In this document: positions 11,967 to 23,392 of the stretch, piece after piece
Numbering within the stretch: the stretch's first letter is position 1
Layout of the letters: each line of letters begins with the position of its first letter
DNA from: Arctopsyche grandis
Taxonomy: Eukaryota; Arthropoda; Insecta; Trichoptera; Hydropsychidae
NCBI RefSeq assembly: GCF_051622035.1
Contig: NC_135356.1
Span: 11,828,079-11,892,078 of the forward strand
Length of the DNA stretch: 64,000 nucleotides
Direction of reading: 5' to 3'
Position numbers and translations under genes: made by a program
Notes under the pieces: generated by a model
The model's input: only the letters and a program-made list of their open reading frames with translations
Databases searched by the model: none
What the model was told of the DNA's origin: nothing

Positions 11967-12912
11967 TTTAAAAAAATATATATATATATTTCTATGGTTT
12001 AAAGCTTTACTTTTTTTTGATCGATTATATTCAGATTTAAGTTCCCCCGATTTTTTTCTGCATAAAATACATAGTTCTCAAATTGATTATTTCATTCAAA
12101 CGAATAACACGATGATTTATAAGATCCGATTTTTTATTTAATGGATAGAAAAGTTTCAAAGCTATGTTAAATTTTGAAACTCCATTACTTTTACCGTTAC
12201 TTTACGAAAATTACGTGGGCTACCATAGAGTTTTCAGAAAATTAAGGCGGTCCATAATGAGTTAATAACAAATTAAATTTATCTAAAAAAATTAATATCA
12301 AATCGTAATTAAAAAATATATATGAGCTCAAAATTTTAAATAATTATAAATTATTATATACATAAGTGTAATAAATTATTAATAAAATCTCATTTTAATC
12401 GTATCGCAATATATGTATTGCATTCGAATTAATCCAAAATTGATCTTAAAGGTTTTATGTATGATCATAATAAGTCTGGAAAATAAAAATATTATTCATA
12501 TTTAAATAAATTTGTACTATTATACATATAATCAATATGTATTTAAGAAATGAAATCTAATATTCCAGATTTTTTTCCACCTGTTATATTATATTATACA
12601 ATATTTGATAAGCCTATGTACGTGCATACACATGTCAATCTTTTCAAATTACTTACATAATATGTATGTACATATCGATGGTTTGGTGCACAGATATTGT
12701 ATGTCCATTTTTGAATTTGTATCGAATTTTAAATTTGTACACTACATAAATTTCGTTCAAAGGAAGAACCTGAATTATTCCGGCATCTACAAACTTACAT
12801 CTACAGCACCAAGCCATCGATATGTACGATTAATGAAATTTTCAACTTAATTTTATCGGTGTTTTTATCATCTAGAACTATAATAATTTAAAAAATTGAT
12901 TACAATTTAACA
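11967..12912. other. no recognisable feature
   Basis: AT-rich spacer between the acid phosphatase gene and the hAT element. Open stretches here are short and uninformative. Confidence 0.5.
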
Positions 12913-12920
12913 CGTATACA

Positions 12921-14350
12921 TAGGGTTGCCATAATTGTCAAGCATTGATATGGGACATTTAAGTGCTACATAAATAAAACATGGAAAAGTAGGTAGGAAA
13001 TAGTTTATTTGAAAAAAATAGTCTTTTTTAGCCCAATCGTATTTTAACGATGATTTAACTTTTTTAATTAAATCGTTTTCCTCTTTTACATGATGATAAA
13101 ATTGGGCGCAAGTCATTTTAAAATTATACTGGTAAACCAAAATTGTCTCAACTGCCAGCTTATTTCTTTCATCCGACCATTGTGTTGACATCAGGGAAAA
13201 TATTCTCTCCACATTGACATTGTGGGCTGGAATGGCAAATATATACTCACATAGTTTTATTAAACATGACTTCTGTTCAATATGCTTGGTATCTCTAAAA
13301 AACTTCAGCCATTTCTCTTCCATACTCAATTTCAGCGTTGTCTCCCAGTTTTCGTTGGTATTATTTTTATTTAAAAAATCTTTTAAATATACGAACTGGT
13401 TGAAAAGAAGATCATTGTTTCCAACATCGATGTTCCTTACTTGCAAATATTCAATGGTTCGTTCTATTTCCCCCCCATTCAGGAACTTGCTTCGGAGTCA
13501 TCCAATCGAAAGCATTAAATTTTTTGAATGATTGGGACCACTTATCAATATATTCCACAGCAGTGCTAAAGAAATCGACAGTCTGTTTTTCGAAAGTTTC
13601 CACTTTGGCACTGTTTCCAGAATCAAGCTTTAAGAGATTTAAGATTTTTTTTGTCGTCATTCCAATAAAATTGGATTTTTTTCTATCGATCATATGTCGT
13701 TTTGCCTCTTCTAATAAAGACTTTACTTCCAGGACTGTGATGTTTGATTTTTTAATTTGAGATTCAAATGTATTGAGCTGTGAATGCAAGAAGCAAAAAT
13801 AAGCTTCAATCATTGGATCATCAAAAAAATCTTTAAGGGCTTTTGGTGGTCTGTCTTCGTTAGCGAAAAAATCTTTTAATGGCTGCCACAGATTCAATAT
13901 TCTTTCAATTGCAGGTAAAAGTGATAACCACCTGGTCCCAACGTAGGATAATAAGTTTTGGTAGGCAACACCAACATATTCACAAAAGTCTTTGAGTTTT
14001 TCAGTCCTCACGGTGTAAATGTTAAAGTACTTGAATATCTTGACGACTATTGATTCAACGTCGACAGTCAAAACATCAGCGGCTATTCATAGAGTGTTAT
14101 GCAAAACGTGTGCTAGACATCCTATGCCTTCAATATCTCTTTCCAATTAAGAATTCAGTCTAAAAAAACATTATTTCTTCCAGCTCGGTCTAGACCTCCA
14201 AAGTTAGTGTTCGTATTATCTCCACAAAAAACGATAAGCTTATCCATGGGAATATTTCAGTTTAGGGAGAAAACGGGACAAATTGTAAAACGGGACCGGG
14301 TAGTGAAATACGGGACATGTTCCGTATATACGGGACGTATGGCAACCCTA
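12921..14350 (-). mobile_element. hAT transposon, internally deleted, exact 8-bp TSD
   Basis: The ends TAGGGTTGCCATA and TATGGCAACCCTA are perfect inverted repeats, flanked by CGTATACA at 12913-12920 and 14351-14358. On the minus strand the transposase remains from a FCGDNTNTNFGG segment (~14200) through YQNLLSYVGTRWLSLLPA and DDPMIEAYFCFLHSQLN to the hAT dimerisation region with the signature AHNVNVERIFSLMSTQW. A frameshift near 13450 and stops upstream of 14071 break it. The BED-finger N-terminus is absent, and at 1.43 kb it is shorter than an autonomous hAT. Dead, but with ends crisp enough to suggest moderate age. Confidence 0.92.
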
Positions 14351-14780
14351 CGTATACATATATATGTATCTGCGGGATAGTGGTTTAATTTTAGAAGCGT
14401 TTATTTATTGTTTGATCTATAATTGTAATATTATTACCTTAATTGTAAACTTTTTAAATGAAAATTGTTATAAAAAAAATGCATTTTCTTTTGAAACTAC
14501 TATAAAATCAACTGTAAAAAATTCTAAACCAAAAATAAGGTTGACGAAACAGTTTTAAACTCTTGGAAAAATGTAATTTTGGACTTGTAATAAATTAGGG
14601 CAGTGAAATGTTAGTATTGTGTGTGGTTTACCGAGCAGTTACAATTTAAACGACTACTCGTTCCGAATACATGTATAATACTAAGAGGAATCTGTATAGC
14701 TTTTTGAATATTACCGGTATTGCTTTGAATATACATATGTACATATCTTCCTTGTGGGAAAATGCTCAAAGGTTATCTAA
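14351..14780. other. no recognisable feature
   Basis: AT-rich; a 64-codon plus-strand open stretch at 14364-14558 has no motif. Confidence 0.45.
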
Positions 14781-15121
14781 AGCCGGGTACTCACTTGCGA
14801 ACTGTAACTGGGTGGATACAGTAGCACTCGGTAGATGAGTATTTAACGTCTTCATCAACACAAGCCGATGGTGCGAGCCCCCATTTCATTCAGTATTCAT
14901 TCGGAGCTTGGGCTAACGAGATGTGCAATTCGCCATTGTGCAAATATACTGATTTGAAATCCACTGGAGGCTCGCCACTTCAAACACTGTCCTTTAATTC
15001 GTTGCAAAAACTGACATAGTGATGGATTGCTGCGAGCTTACCTTGGCGGCTCGCAAACCAATAAAGCATCTACATGGTTACCGTATCGACTCGGCTACAG
15101 CAAGTGCATAATTACCCGGCT
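14781..15121. mobile_element. MITE, 341 bp, TAA target site (PIF/Harbinger-like)
   Basis: Ends AGCCGGGTA and TACCCGGCT are inverted, flanked by TAA on each side (14778-14780, 15122-15124). A 3-bp TAA/TTA target is typical of PIF/Harbinger elements. The interior is clearly more GC-rich than its surroundings, and it has no coding content. Confidence 0.82.
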
Positions 15122-15650
15122 TAAGAAATACTGAATTACTTCTTTTGTAACTGTGCTTTAATCATATTTAATGTTGACTTCAAATAATTTTCCTTTTTGA
15201 TTCAGAATTGCTACCAAACCTACGATGTTTTCACCTCACGAAAGCATATTTCCAAAATTCTATTAGACGTGTTAATTGTATTGGAAACAAATACGCACAC
15301 ATACATTGAAACTATATTAGTGATCAATATCTTATATGTTGAATATTATCTTATATATTTATAATATTATCAATATCTTTTTTGTTGAATGTTTTTTCGA
15401 GGGAAGAAAGCATTCCCCTTTATTTGCAAATCTCAAATCTTGATATAAGGTATGTCTTTATGAGATAAAAACGGTGTATATAGTATTAAAAAAATTGTCA
15501 ATTACATTTAAGTTGGAATAAATATAATATGTTTTATTAACTAGCGTGATTCACTTCTATCTTGTTCGGGTCGTAAAAGATCAACAGAGTCAAGTCTTCC
15601 TTTTTAGTATTTGCTTTAATTAATAGTATTACAATATATGTCAAATAGTC
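15122..15650. other. no recognisable feature
   Basis: AT-rich spacer without supported features. Confidence 0.45.
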
Positions 15651-15689
15651 TGAAATTTCAAATTTTTTAAAATCAAATTGTCTCAAAAT

Positions 15690-16330
15690 CAAATGTCAAG
15701 CCCTTGTCCTATTTACAAAAAAATTATATAAAAACATACATATACATATATAAGTTCTCCATCGAAAACGATTTGGTCACATGTGGTATGAGCATTAAAG
15801 AATTAATAATGAAAAATCATGTTTTTTACAAATTCACATATTTAAAGATAATTTTAAAACAAGATTTGTGTATGTATTCAGGTACCAAAATTTAAAATTA
15901 AACCTAATATATCAAAATGGACAAACCCTATTAAAAAAAATGTCAATTACATTTAAGGTGGAACAAATATAATATATTTTAATAACTTGTGTGATTCATT
16001 TCTATTTTATTCGGGGCTGTGAAGTCAGAGTCGTAAAAGATCAATGGAGTCAAGACTTCTCAAATTTCAATTTTTTTATTATCAAATGTCAACTCCACAG
16101 CCCTTGTTTTATTTACAAAAAAATTATAACATATAAAGGTTCTACATCGAAAAGGATATAGTCATATGTGGTATGAGCATTAAAGAATTAATAATAAAAA
16201 ATCATGTTTTTTACAAATTCATATATTTAAAGATACATGTGATATGAGCATTAAAGAATAAATAATGAAAAATCATGTTTTTTACAAATTCACATATTTA
16301 AAGATAATTTAAAATTAACAAGCCCTATAT
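15690..16330. repeat. local tandem duplications in the 3' flank of the unrecognised gene (copy 1)
   Basis: A block containing TATGAGCATTAAAGAATTAA and AATCATGTTTTTTACAAATT occurs at about 15780-15860, 16160-16220 and 16225-16310. An inverted single counterpart lies at about 22430-22540, downstream of gene copy 2. The 3' flank was therefore part of the inverted duplication and was later multiplied on this side only. Confidence 0.8.
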
Positions 16331-16428
16331 AACACAGTCACTGTGTAATTTAACATGTTAATTAATTAAAAAAATATCTAGTATTCACCTTAAGTAAAAA
16401 TTATCAGTAGAAATCAAAAAATAACAGT

Positions 16429-17630
16429 TTAATATAATGTCAACTGATTATTTGGATCGATGGCAGCTGACTGGCCGCCATTGCGCACAATGAAAAAAAT
16501 GCCATCGTAGTGCATTCTGCGATCGCCTCTTCTAAAATTGCACAAAACTCATTTAAAAACAAGAAACATTTAAAAACATTAACATTAAGAAAGAGACGTA
16601 CCTCACGAACAAATGCCCGTTTGAGTTCAACGAGGCAGTACATTGGAATTGCTGATTTTTGATCGAAACGGTCCCTTGAGTCGGATTTAAACATATTTCA
16701 TATGTATAGGCGTCATGATAAATCCTGAAAGAATCGTTGAGTCAATTTGATAATTTGATCGCAATAATTTCAACCAACTTTACCAACCTGATGTTTTCGT
16801 TCGACGACTGGCTTATATGAACGTTGCCGACTTTCCAATTTTCATGATTGATGTTGCTTAACCAGTATTGAGATGCGTGCATAACCGACCAAGCATTATT
16901 AATAGAACCCCAGCCATAATGAGAATTGCTGAAAACGATACACAACTTTATTGCTCTTACACACAATTATTGTTCGTAACTATCTTAATCATACATAGCC
17001 AAATTTCATACAAGTAAAACGCCTTCGTAGTGAGATCATTCTCCATTAATAAAAACCAATCGAAAGTAGTTTTTGTACCGCCAGCATCCAGTAGGTATGT
17101 TACGGCGTGGTCATCCGTAGTGAAAGACACACCTTTCTTCCACATTTTTGCATATCTAAAACGTTTCGCACACGCTAGAAACAATATCTATTACTTTTTA
17201 AAACGATCATACACACATGATTGGTTTTACCGAATTCCTCTTATATTAGCGGCTTGTATTTCTACTTGTGATGTGCATTCGAACACTTTTCCTTTGGGGT
17301 GTTCCATGACTGACATGGTTCCGCAAGCGGAAATTGCCACTTTTATGCCGTATTCCAAATTCGCAAGATATACTGCTCCATCGACGGTTAATTCAAGGCT
17401 GAAATTGTCATTGTATAATAATTAGAATAGAAACGGTGAGTACTAAGAAAAGTGATTGAGATGACTCACATGTGTCCCTTCAAAAGTATAAATATTGTTC
17501 CTTGTTCTGAGATCTGTATTCCCGGCACCTATTTGAATTCAATATACAATTAATTTAGTACAATTCATGTGTAATATTGATACTTATATTATTTGCATAC
17601 TATGGTGCATATTCCTTCGTCGTACGACAT
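16429..17630 (-). CDS. unrecognised gene, paralogue 1 (255 aa, 7 exons)
   Basis: I do not recognise the family. Exons on the minus strand: 17601-17630, 17470-17528, 17231-17398, 17012-17155, 16788-16928, 16602-16724 and 16429-16531; introns are GT-AG and phases agree, giving 255 codons plus stop. The protein starts MSYDEGICTI and ends in NNQLTLY. It is rich in short beta-type segments and in Gly, Asn, Tyr and Trp, has few cysteines, and has no signal peptide or membrane helix in this model. IYHDAYTYEIC in exon 6 resembles the triplets around exon 1 (an in-frame IYHR lies just before the ATG after a possible acceptor), so exon 1 may be internal and real 5' exons may be missing. The inverted paralogue at 21103-22299 keeps the same exon structure with mostly conservative differences, which argues that both were under selection. 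Start choice is the weak point. Confidence 0.75.
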
Positions 17631-18178
17631 TCTATGATAGATCCTTAAACGTTGAAACCAGAATGAATTATTGAATATCTGTTTTTATTATAATCATGAA
17701 AAGCCGGTTTTTAATTATTTTTTTAATTTTAATTGAAATTGTTCTATTTATATCTACAATATACGAGTAGGATTCGATCCGTGAAAGAACTTGTGGCAAT
17801 GATAGCTAATGACTCGTTCAGTGCTGATAAGTCACGTTAAGTTAAAGAAATTTGTGACGACGTTTAACAAAGTACAAACTATAACCATCAAAGTTGCCAG
17901 TCATTCGGATTTTGACGGGAATGTCCCGATTTAGTAACCAGTCCCGCGTTCCGAAATGCAGTCTGTAAATCCTGGTTTACAAAGAATTTTTTAAAATCTA
18001 ACTAATGGGTACATCGATACAAAATACGTAGCTGCAAACATCGTATGCATCGTTTCCGCAATCCTAGGATTCCCCCACAAGTACATACATGGATATGTGA
18101 GAAATGGATAATTGAATTATTAGTCACAAAGACAATTTTTGCCATTAAAATCGCGAATACACAATATTCGGCACTCAA

Positions 18179-18749
18179 GTTCTCGTTAGTATGATGGACT
18201 TTTCGGCTGCCAGATGTTCCGTCATAAACATTTTAGTGACTTTGTGACCAGTAATCACCGAGACGAGAAATGATGGATACAGAGCCAAAAAGCTAAGAAA
18301 ACATTTTAAACTTTTCAATTCTCCCACTTAAATACAAAAACAGAAAGAATTTTTACTTTAAAAACGATGGCAAGACGGAATTTTAAGGTGTCATATAAAG
18401 AGTTGGGTGAAATTTTAAAGAAAAATAAGATTCAAATTAATTTTAAATGCTTGTGCGATGACGAGTAATTTCATCGAGCGTTATCTCTATAAATATAATA
18501 CATTAATAATGAAATAATATTCACTGAATTAATAAAATCACATACTATAAAAGTTATAATCGCCCAGGCTGGAAATTGAATCTTTGGCTGTCGAATACAT
18601 TACATATGCTGTCGGTTTTTCCCCGAACATGTATTTACATATATGTACACTCATTCAAATGGTTCGGTGATTATTATTGGTCACAAAGTTATTAAAATCT
18701 CTATAACGGAACATCTTTCAGCCGAAAAGTCCATCGTACTAACGATAAC
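18179..18749. mobile_element. fold-back element with ~90-bp inverted arms
   Basis: The left arm (CTCGTTAGTATGATGGAC ... GTGACCAGTAATCACCGAG) and the right arm (TTCGGTGATTATTATTGGTC ... GTCCATCGTACTAACGA) are inverted copies. A third arm lies alone at 54590-54770, and a second whole copy lies in the duplicated segment at about 60455-61060. No coding content. Class undetermined. Confidence 0.72.
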
Positions 18750-19431
18750 TATCATACTAACCCGTGTAAGTATATACGCGAGAAGGGGCTTTCAACACAA
18801 GAAATAGTAAAAATAGGATTCGTTCGTTTCATAAATTAAAACAAAATAGTGAATCAATATCTATGCTGCAAATAACTTGCGAGCGTACGACAGGACAAGA
18901 TGTTTATAATAAAATTATGTTTCTTCATATTTAGAACAATTTAAAATATCATAGGAGTTACATATGTATGTGTACGGATGTTGCTCCGTCAATGGTTAGG
19001 GTTATTTAAAGTATTTGTTACCCTTGGTCTCTTGCAAAGACAAGAAGCCCTAATATTATATCTTCGCACAGTTTTTTTTTTATTAAATAGAGAATCATCT
19101 AGTTAAAAAAAAAACCAGCAGCACTGAAACTTATACTAGATAAATTTCATCAAATCGAGACCGTTAAAAACACACATTTTTAAAAAATTATGGAAGTTAT
19201 GGAAGTAGTTATGGAAGCTACATAAGTACAAATGTTTGCCTTTTCACACTCGAGTCAGGTGGTAGGGGTAAAGTTGTATGCCTTCATAAAACTTTGAATG
19301 AATTGTTTATCTTTTTCCGAAATTAAGGTATGAATGCTTTTGTAAAATATCTACAGAATAATGATTAGTGTGCTAAAATTGCATATTTATTAGGTATTTT
19401 TAATTTCTTTAATAACGTTAGCACAAGCGTT

Positions 19432-20736
19432 CAAAAGTCCTGTTCTTTTTATTAATAAATAAAAACTATGAAAAAATACGCGTTTTCTTGAATACACATA
19501 CTATTACGTACAAATTGGTAGATTTCCCGTTTTGAGGACAAAAATAAATCGTCACATTAATCATATCTGCATACATAGATAACGTTTATACATACAAACT
19601 GCTTCTTTTGGAAATACAATATAAACATTGAAATTGTTCATAATTTATACCATCTCCTACTCGTCCCCTACGAGCAGACATCGTTTATGGCCCGTGCGAA
19701 TTCCTCCCTATCATGGGCAAGCCGAAACAATTTTTCGAGTCCGAGTCCCATCCATGACCTGAATTTGGGTCTCTGGACTTGACCCAGCCGGGTAGCATCG
19801 GCCAACATATGACTTAAAAACCCGGATTCTGGGTATGTATTTAAAATTTCGATGGTTAACGTAAAAATTCAAAATGAGTTTCAGTCGATACGTTGAAAAT
19901 ATCCAAATATGTGTTATTTATGTACATGATTCATATATGTACATATGTATGACCTTTATTTGCTCGAGAACTTGATTTTATGACCTCTGAGCAAACTGGG
20001 AGCGATGGAAAGGTACCGAAAGCAATATAGCGTATGTACTGAAATTTGGCTAAATTTAGAATTTCACCCGTATACAGTGTACACATTTGCCTCTTCGAAA
20101 GCGAAGTAAGCTTTCGATTTTTATTATTATGTAGAATTTTGCCTTAGACTACTCAGACAATCGTTTCAACATTATCATATCTGATTTCGTTAACGGTAAG
20201 TACTTTATTTTAATTATTTCTTGTAATTCTCTTAAAAAAATCAGTTTCATTCTTGACCGAAAATAAGTATATGTAGTTTTCATTATATTTTTTGGAAAAC
20301 TACAAAATCCTATAATAATAATGATAGTAATAAAGGGACACAAAATCACATATTTGCTAAATGTGCCGATAATATTGTATTCCTCTAGCGAGATACATAT
20401 GTATATCTAATGTGACCATTTATTTTTGTCCTCAAAACGGGACATCTACCAATTTTTACATATGTGTATACAAGAAAACGCGTATTTTTTCATAGTTTTT
20501 TTTATTAATAAAAAGAACAGGAATGTTGATGAAGAATGTTTTTCTGATGAACAAATTTTCTTAAGTATTACTGGGTTTGCTTTTAAATAAGAATGAAATT
20601 CTTGGCAGGATTTCTTAAAATTGATTTTATTAACAACATCGCTTTAAGAACTGCGACTTGCAATTGCGTATTCATCTGTGAAAAGACTCTTTCTACGGCT
20701 GCATTAGTTCCGGGCAGGCATAAAATGTATTCAACA

Positions 20737-20740
<4 letters not shown>
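19432..20740 (-). mobile_element. hAT remnant with inverted arms and a transposase C-terminus
   Basis: Arms at 19432-19560 and 20404-20525 are inverted copies (shared words AATACGCGTTTTCTTG and CCGTTTTGAGGACAAAAATA). Next to the right arm, minus-strand codons 20740-20590 read CLPGTNAAVERVFSQMN, the hAT dimerisation signature, followed by QLQVAVLKAMLLIK. In the duplicate at 63.7 kb the same frame keeps seven extra residues (KLWTTEN) after SQMN, so this copy lost 21 bp in frame. Ends not resolved. Confidence 0.75.
19640..19805 (-). mobile_element. LINE 3' end fragment
   Basis: Minus-strand frame reads VQRPKFRSWMGLGLEKLF then RLAHDREEFARAINDVC, resembling the extreme C-terminus of endonuclease/reverse-transcriptase LINE proteins. 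Only about 50 residues are present. The solo LTR in the second copy of this segment sits inside this fragment. Confidence 0.55.

Positions 20741-20831
<91 letters not shown>
20741..20831. repeat. (TA)n microsatellite, about 90 bp
   Basis: Long uninterrupted AT dinucleotide run at the right edge of segmental duplication copy 1. A matching run lies at 63849-63910 at the edge of copy 2. Confidence 0.97.
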
Positions 20832-20834
<3 letters not shown>

Positions 20835-21102
20835 ATTCAATAAATATACTCACTAACGTGTATTTTTAGCGTATATTATTTTAAAAATTTCAATTAAAAT
20901 TAAAATTTTTTATTTAAATAAATAATAAAAACTAGCTTTTGTTTTCCTGTTTTTATCGAGCGTAACTCTTGTGGTGAAACATTATAAAGGTAAATTTATA
21001 CAATATATGTATTCCAATATAAAAACAGTGTAAATTTATACAATATAAAACAGACATTCAATAATTCATTCTGGTTTCAACGTTTCAAGGATCTATCATT
21101 CA

Positions 21103-22299
21103 ATGTCGCGCGACGGAAGAATATGCACCGTATTCAAAGAATATGCAAATAAGTATCAATACTTTTTTACACATGAATTGTACTAAATTAATTGTATATT
21201 GAATTCTATTAGGTGCCGGGAGTCCAAGTCTCACAACACGGAACAATATTTTTACTTTTGAAAGGACACATGTGAGTCATCTCAATCAATTTTCTTTGTG
21301 CTCACCGTATTTAGACTAATTATACGATGACAATTTCAGACTTGAATTAACCATCGATGGAGGAGTGTATCTAGTGAATTTGGAATACGGCATAAAAGTG
21401 GCAATTTCCGCTTGCGGAACCATGTCAGCCATGGAACATCCCAAAGGAAAAGTTTTCGAATACACATCGAAAGTAGAAATACAAGCTGCTAACAAAAGAG
21501 GCATTAGGTAAAACCAATCATGTGTGTATGGTCGTTTTAAAAAGTAATAGATATTGTTTCTAGCGTGTGCGAAACGTTTTAGATATGCAAAAATGTGGAA
21601 GAAAGGCGTGTCTTTCACTACCGATGACCGCGCCGTAACATTCTTACTGGATGCTGGTGGTCCAAAAACCACTGTGGATTGGTTTTTATTAATGGAGGAC
21701 GATCTCAATTCGAAAGCATTTTATTTGTATGAAATTCAGCTATGTATGATCAAAATAGTTGAGAACATTAATAACGTTGTGTATCGTTTCCAGCAATTCT
21801 CAATATGGCAGGGGTTCCGTTAGTGACGCTGTGTCGCTTATGCACGGATCTCAATACTGGTTCAATGATTTCGATCAGGAAAATTGGAAAGTCGGCAACG
21901 TTCGTATAAGCCAGTCGTCGAATGGAAGCATCAGGTTGGTAAAATCGGTCGAAATTGTTGCGATGAAATTATCAAATTTACTCTATGTACGATTCTTTTA
22001 GGATTTATCACGACGCCCATACGTATAAAATATGTTTAAATCCGACTCAAGGGGCCGTTTCGATCAAAAATCCACAATTTCAATGTACTGCCTCGTTGAT
22101 CTCAAACGGGCATTTGTTCGTGAGGTACGTCTCTTTCTTAAAATGTTAATGGTTTGAGATGTTTCTAGTTTGTAAATGAGTTTTGTCCAATTTTAGAAAA
22201 GGCGATCGCAGAATGCACTACGATGGAAATTTATTCGTTGTGCGAAATGGTGGTCAATCAGCTGCCATCGATGAAAATAATCAGTTGAAACTATATTAA
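21103..22299 (+). CDS. unrecognised gene, paralogue 2 (254 aa, 7 exons)
   Basis: Plus-strand exons 21103-21129, 21213-21271, 21340-21507, 21583-21726, 21794-21934, 22002-22124 and 22197-22299; all introns are GT-AG, phases agree, 254 codons plus stop. Exons 2-7 have exactly the same lengths as in paralogue 1, and every reading frame is intact. Conserved blocks include LEYGIKVAISACGTM, MEHPKGKVFE, RYAKMWKKGVSFTTDD, ENWKVGNVRISQSSNG and MHYDGNLFVVRNGGQSAAI. I cannot assign a function. The pair diverges from a 3.5-kb spacer (17631-21102), so the presumed promoters face each other; the spacer is transposon debris with TGATAA-like GATA sites, too common to interpret. As in the partner, IYH codons occur just upstream of the ATG after a possible acceptor, so further 5' exons may once have existed. 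Confidence 0.75.
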
Positions 22300-22985
22300 A
22301 CTCATTTTTACTTAATTTGAATACTAGATTTTTTTAATCAATTAATATGTTAAATTACAAAGTGACTGTACATATATAATATATATAATATAATATAAGG
22401 TTTGTTCATTTTAAATTTTGGTACTCAATACACAAATCTTGTTGTAAATCTATATTTAAATATATGAATTGGTAAAAAACATGATTTTTTTATTATTAAT
22501 TCTTTAATGCTCATACCACATGTGAGCATATTGGTTTCGACGGAGAACTTATGTAGGTAGGTGCCAACAGTATGTACCTTGCCATATTGCTTGTCCCACT
22601 ATCAATTTTTCGGTTTTGGTAAAAAAAATGAGAGTATTTTATTAAATAAAACAAAGAAATATGTTAATATGTATTATAAATTTGAGGATACACTTGATAA
22701 CACTCTTTTGAGGATACACCATAGATGTAGAAGATGTTATTCTACGTCTATGGGATACACTCGATGCATTTCTTGCATAATGAAAAAAAAGGGTCTGATT
22801 TTTTTTATATGGTCACGAGAAGTCACACAATAAATTAAGGAGTAATGTGTGTATACAAAAAAAAAGCATTCAGTTGACAAGGTTGCTCTCAAATGGTTGC
22901 TCTCATCGATTATATTAAGTATTATTAATTTCATATATGTTTCATGTTCATTTTAAATGAACCTATGTATATATTTACAGTATTT
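22300..22985. other. 3' flank of paralogue 2, otherwise no feature
   Basis: The first ~260 bases mirror 15690-16380 in inverted orientation. Beyond about 22560 I see no gene. Confidence 0.55.
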
Positions 22986-23011
22986 ACATATTCATATATT
23001 AATAAAATAAT

Positions 23012-23218
23012 ATGTTAAACACAGAGAAACTGCAGGTCGTTGAAATGTGCGCCATTTTAACGAAACTAAGGCCGAAGCGAGTCGAGAATATTGACTTGGC
23101 AATAAAGAATGTTATTTATTACCGAGCCGCTTTCGAGCATTCCGAAAAAATAAAACAATTTGCGTCTGGATTTCTTTCAGTACAACGCAAAAATAAGTAC
23201 CACGTTTCAAAGTTTTGA
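23012..23218 (+). CDS. small unrecognised open frame (68 codons)
   Basis: Starts MLNTEKLQVVEMC and continues RPKRVENIDLAIKNVIYY. Codon choice is more balanced than in the surrounding AT-rich DNA, which hints at an exon or coding remnant. No domain recognised, no splice partner found, no relative in the window. Confidence 0.25.
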   Translation: MLNTEKLQVVEMCAILTKLRPKRVENIDLAIKNVIYYRAAFEHSEKIKQFASGFLSVQRKNKYHVSKF

Positions 23219-23392
23219 TGTGGTTTGTAATAAAACTGCCGAGTTAATTATGTACTTAGTTTTAATTAGATTTTTATAGACAAAGAGGTTTTTTGCGTAA
23301 AGGGCTCTAAAATATAGTGCTCTCAATATTGATTGCAACTAATTGATACTGAATGCATTTACATATGTGTATGTACATACATACATACATAC

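Larger units (their letters stand above)
17350..20740. repeat. segmental duplication, copy 1 (partner 59662-63838)
   Basis: Aligns by eye along its whole length to 59662-63838 in the same orientation, with scattered differences and a few indels. The left edge falls inside exon 3 of the unrecognised gene, the right edge at the TA microsatellite. Copy 2 carries a solo LTR and an ~85-bp stretch near 61100 that are missing here; this copy has a ~50-bp stretch near 17920 that copy 2 lost between short direct repeats (CCAGTC). Confidence 0.93.

Noticed and set aside
20583-20840. Reading frames made of alternating Ile-Tyr
   Set aside because: They are translations of the TA microsatellite; the only meaningful part is the hAT fragment beside it.
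16429-22299. Assigning the paralogue pair to the farnesoic-acid methyltransferase-like family
   Set aside because: The size and beta-rich look invited it, but I could not match that family's conserved words, so no name is given.
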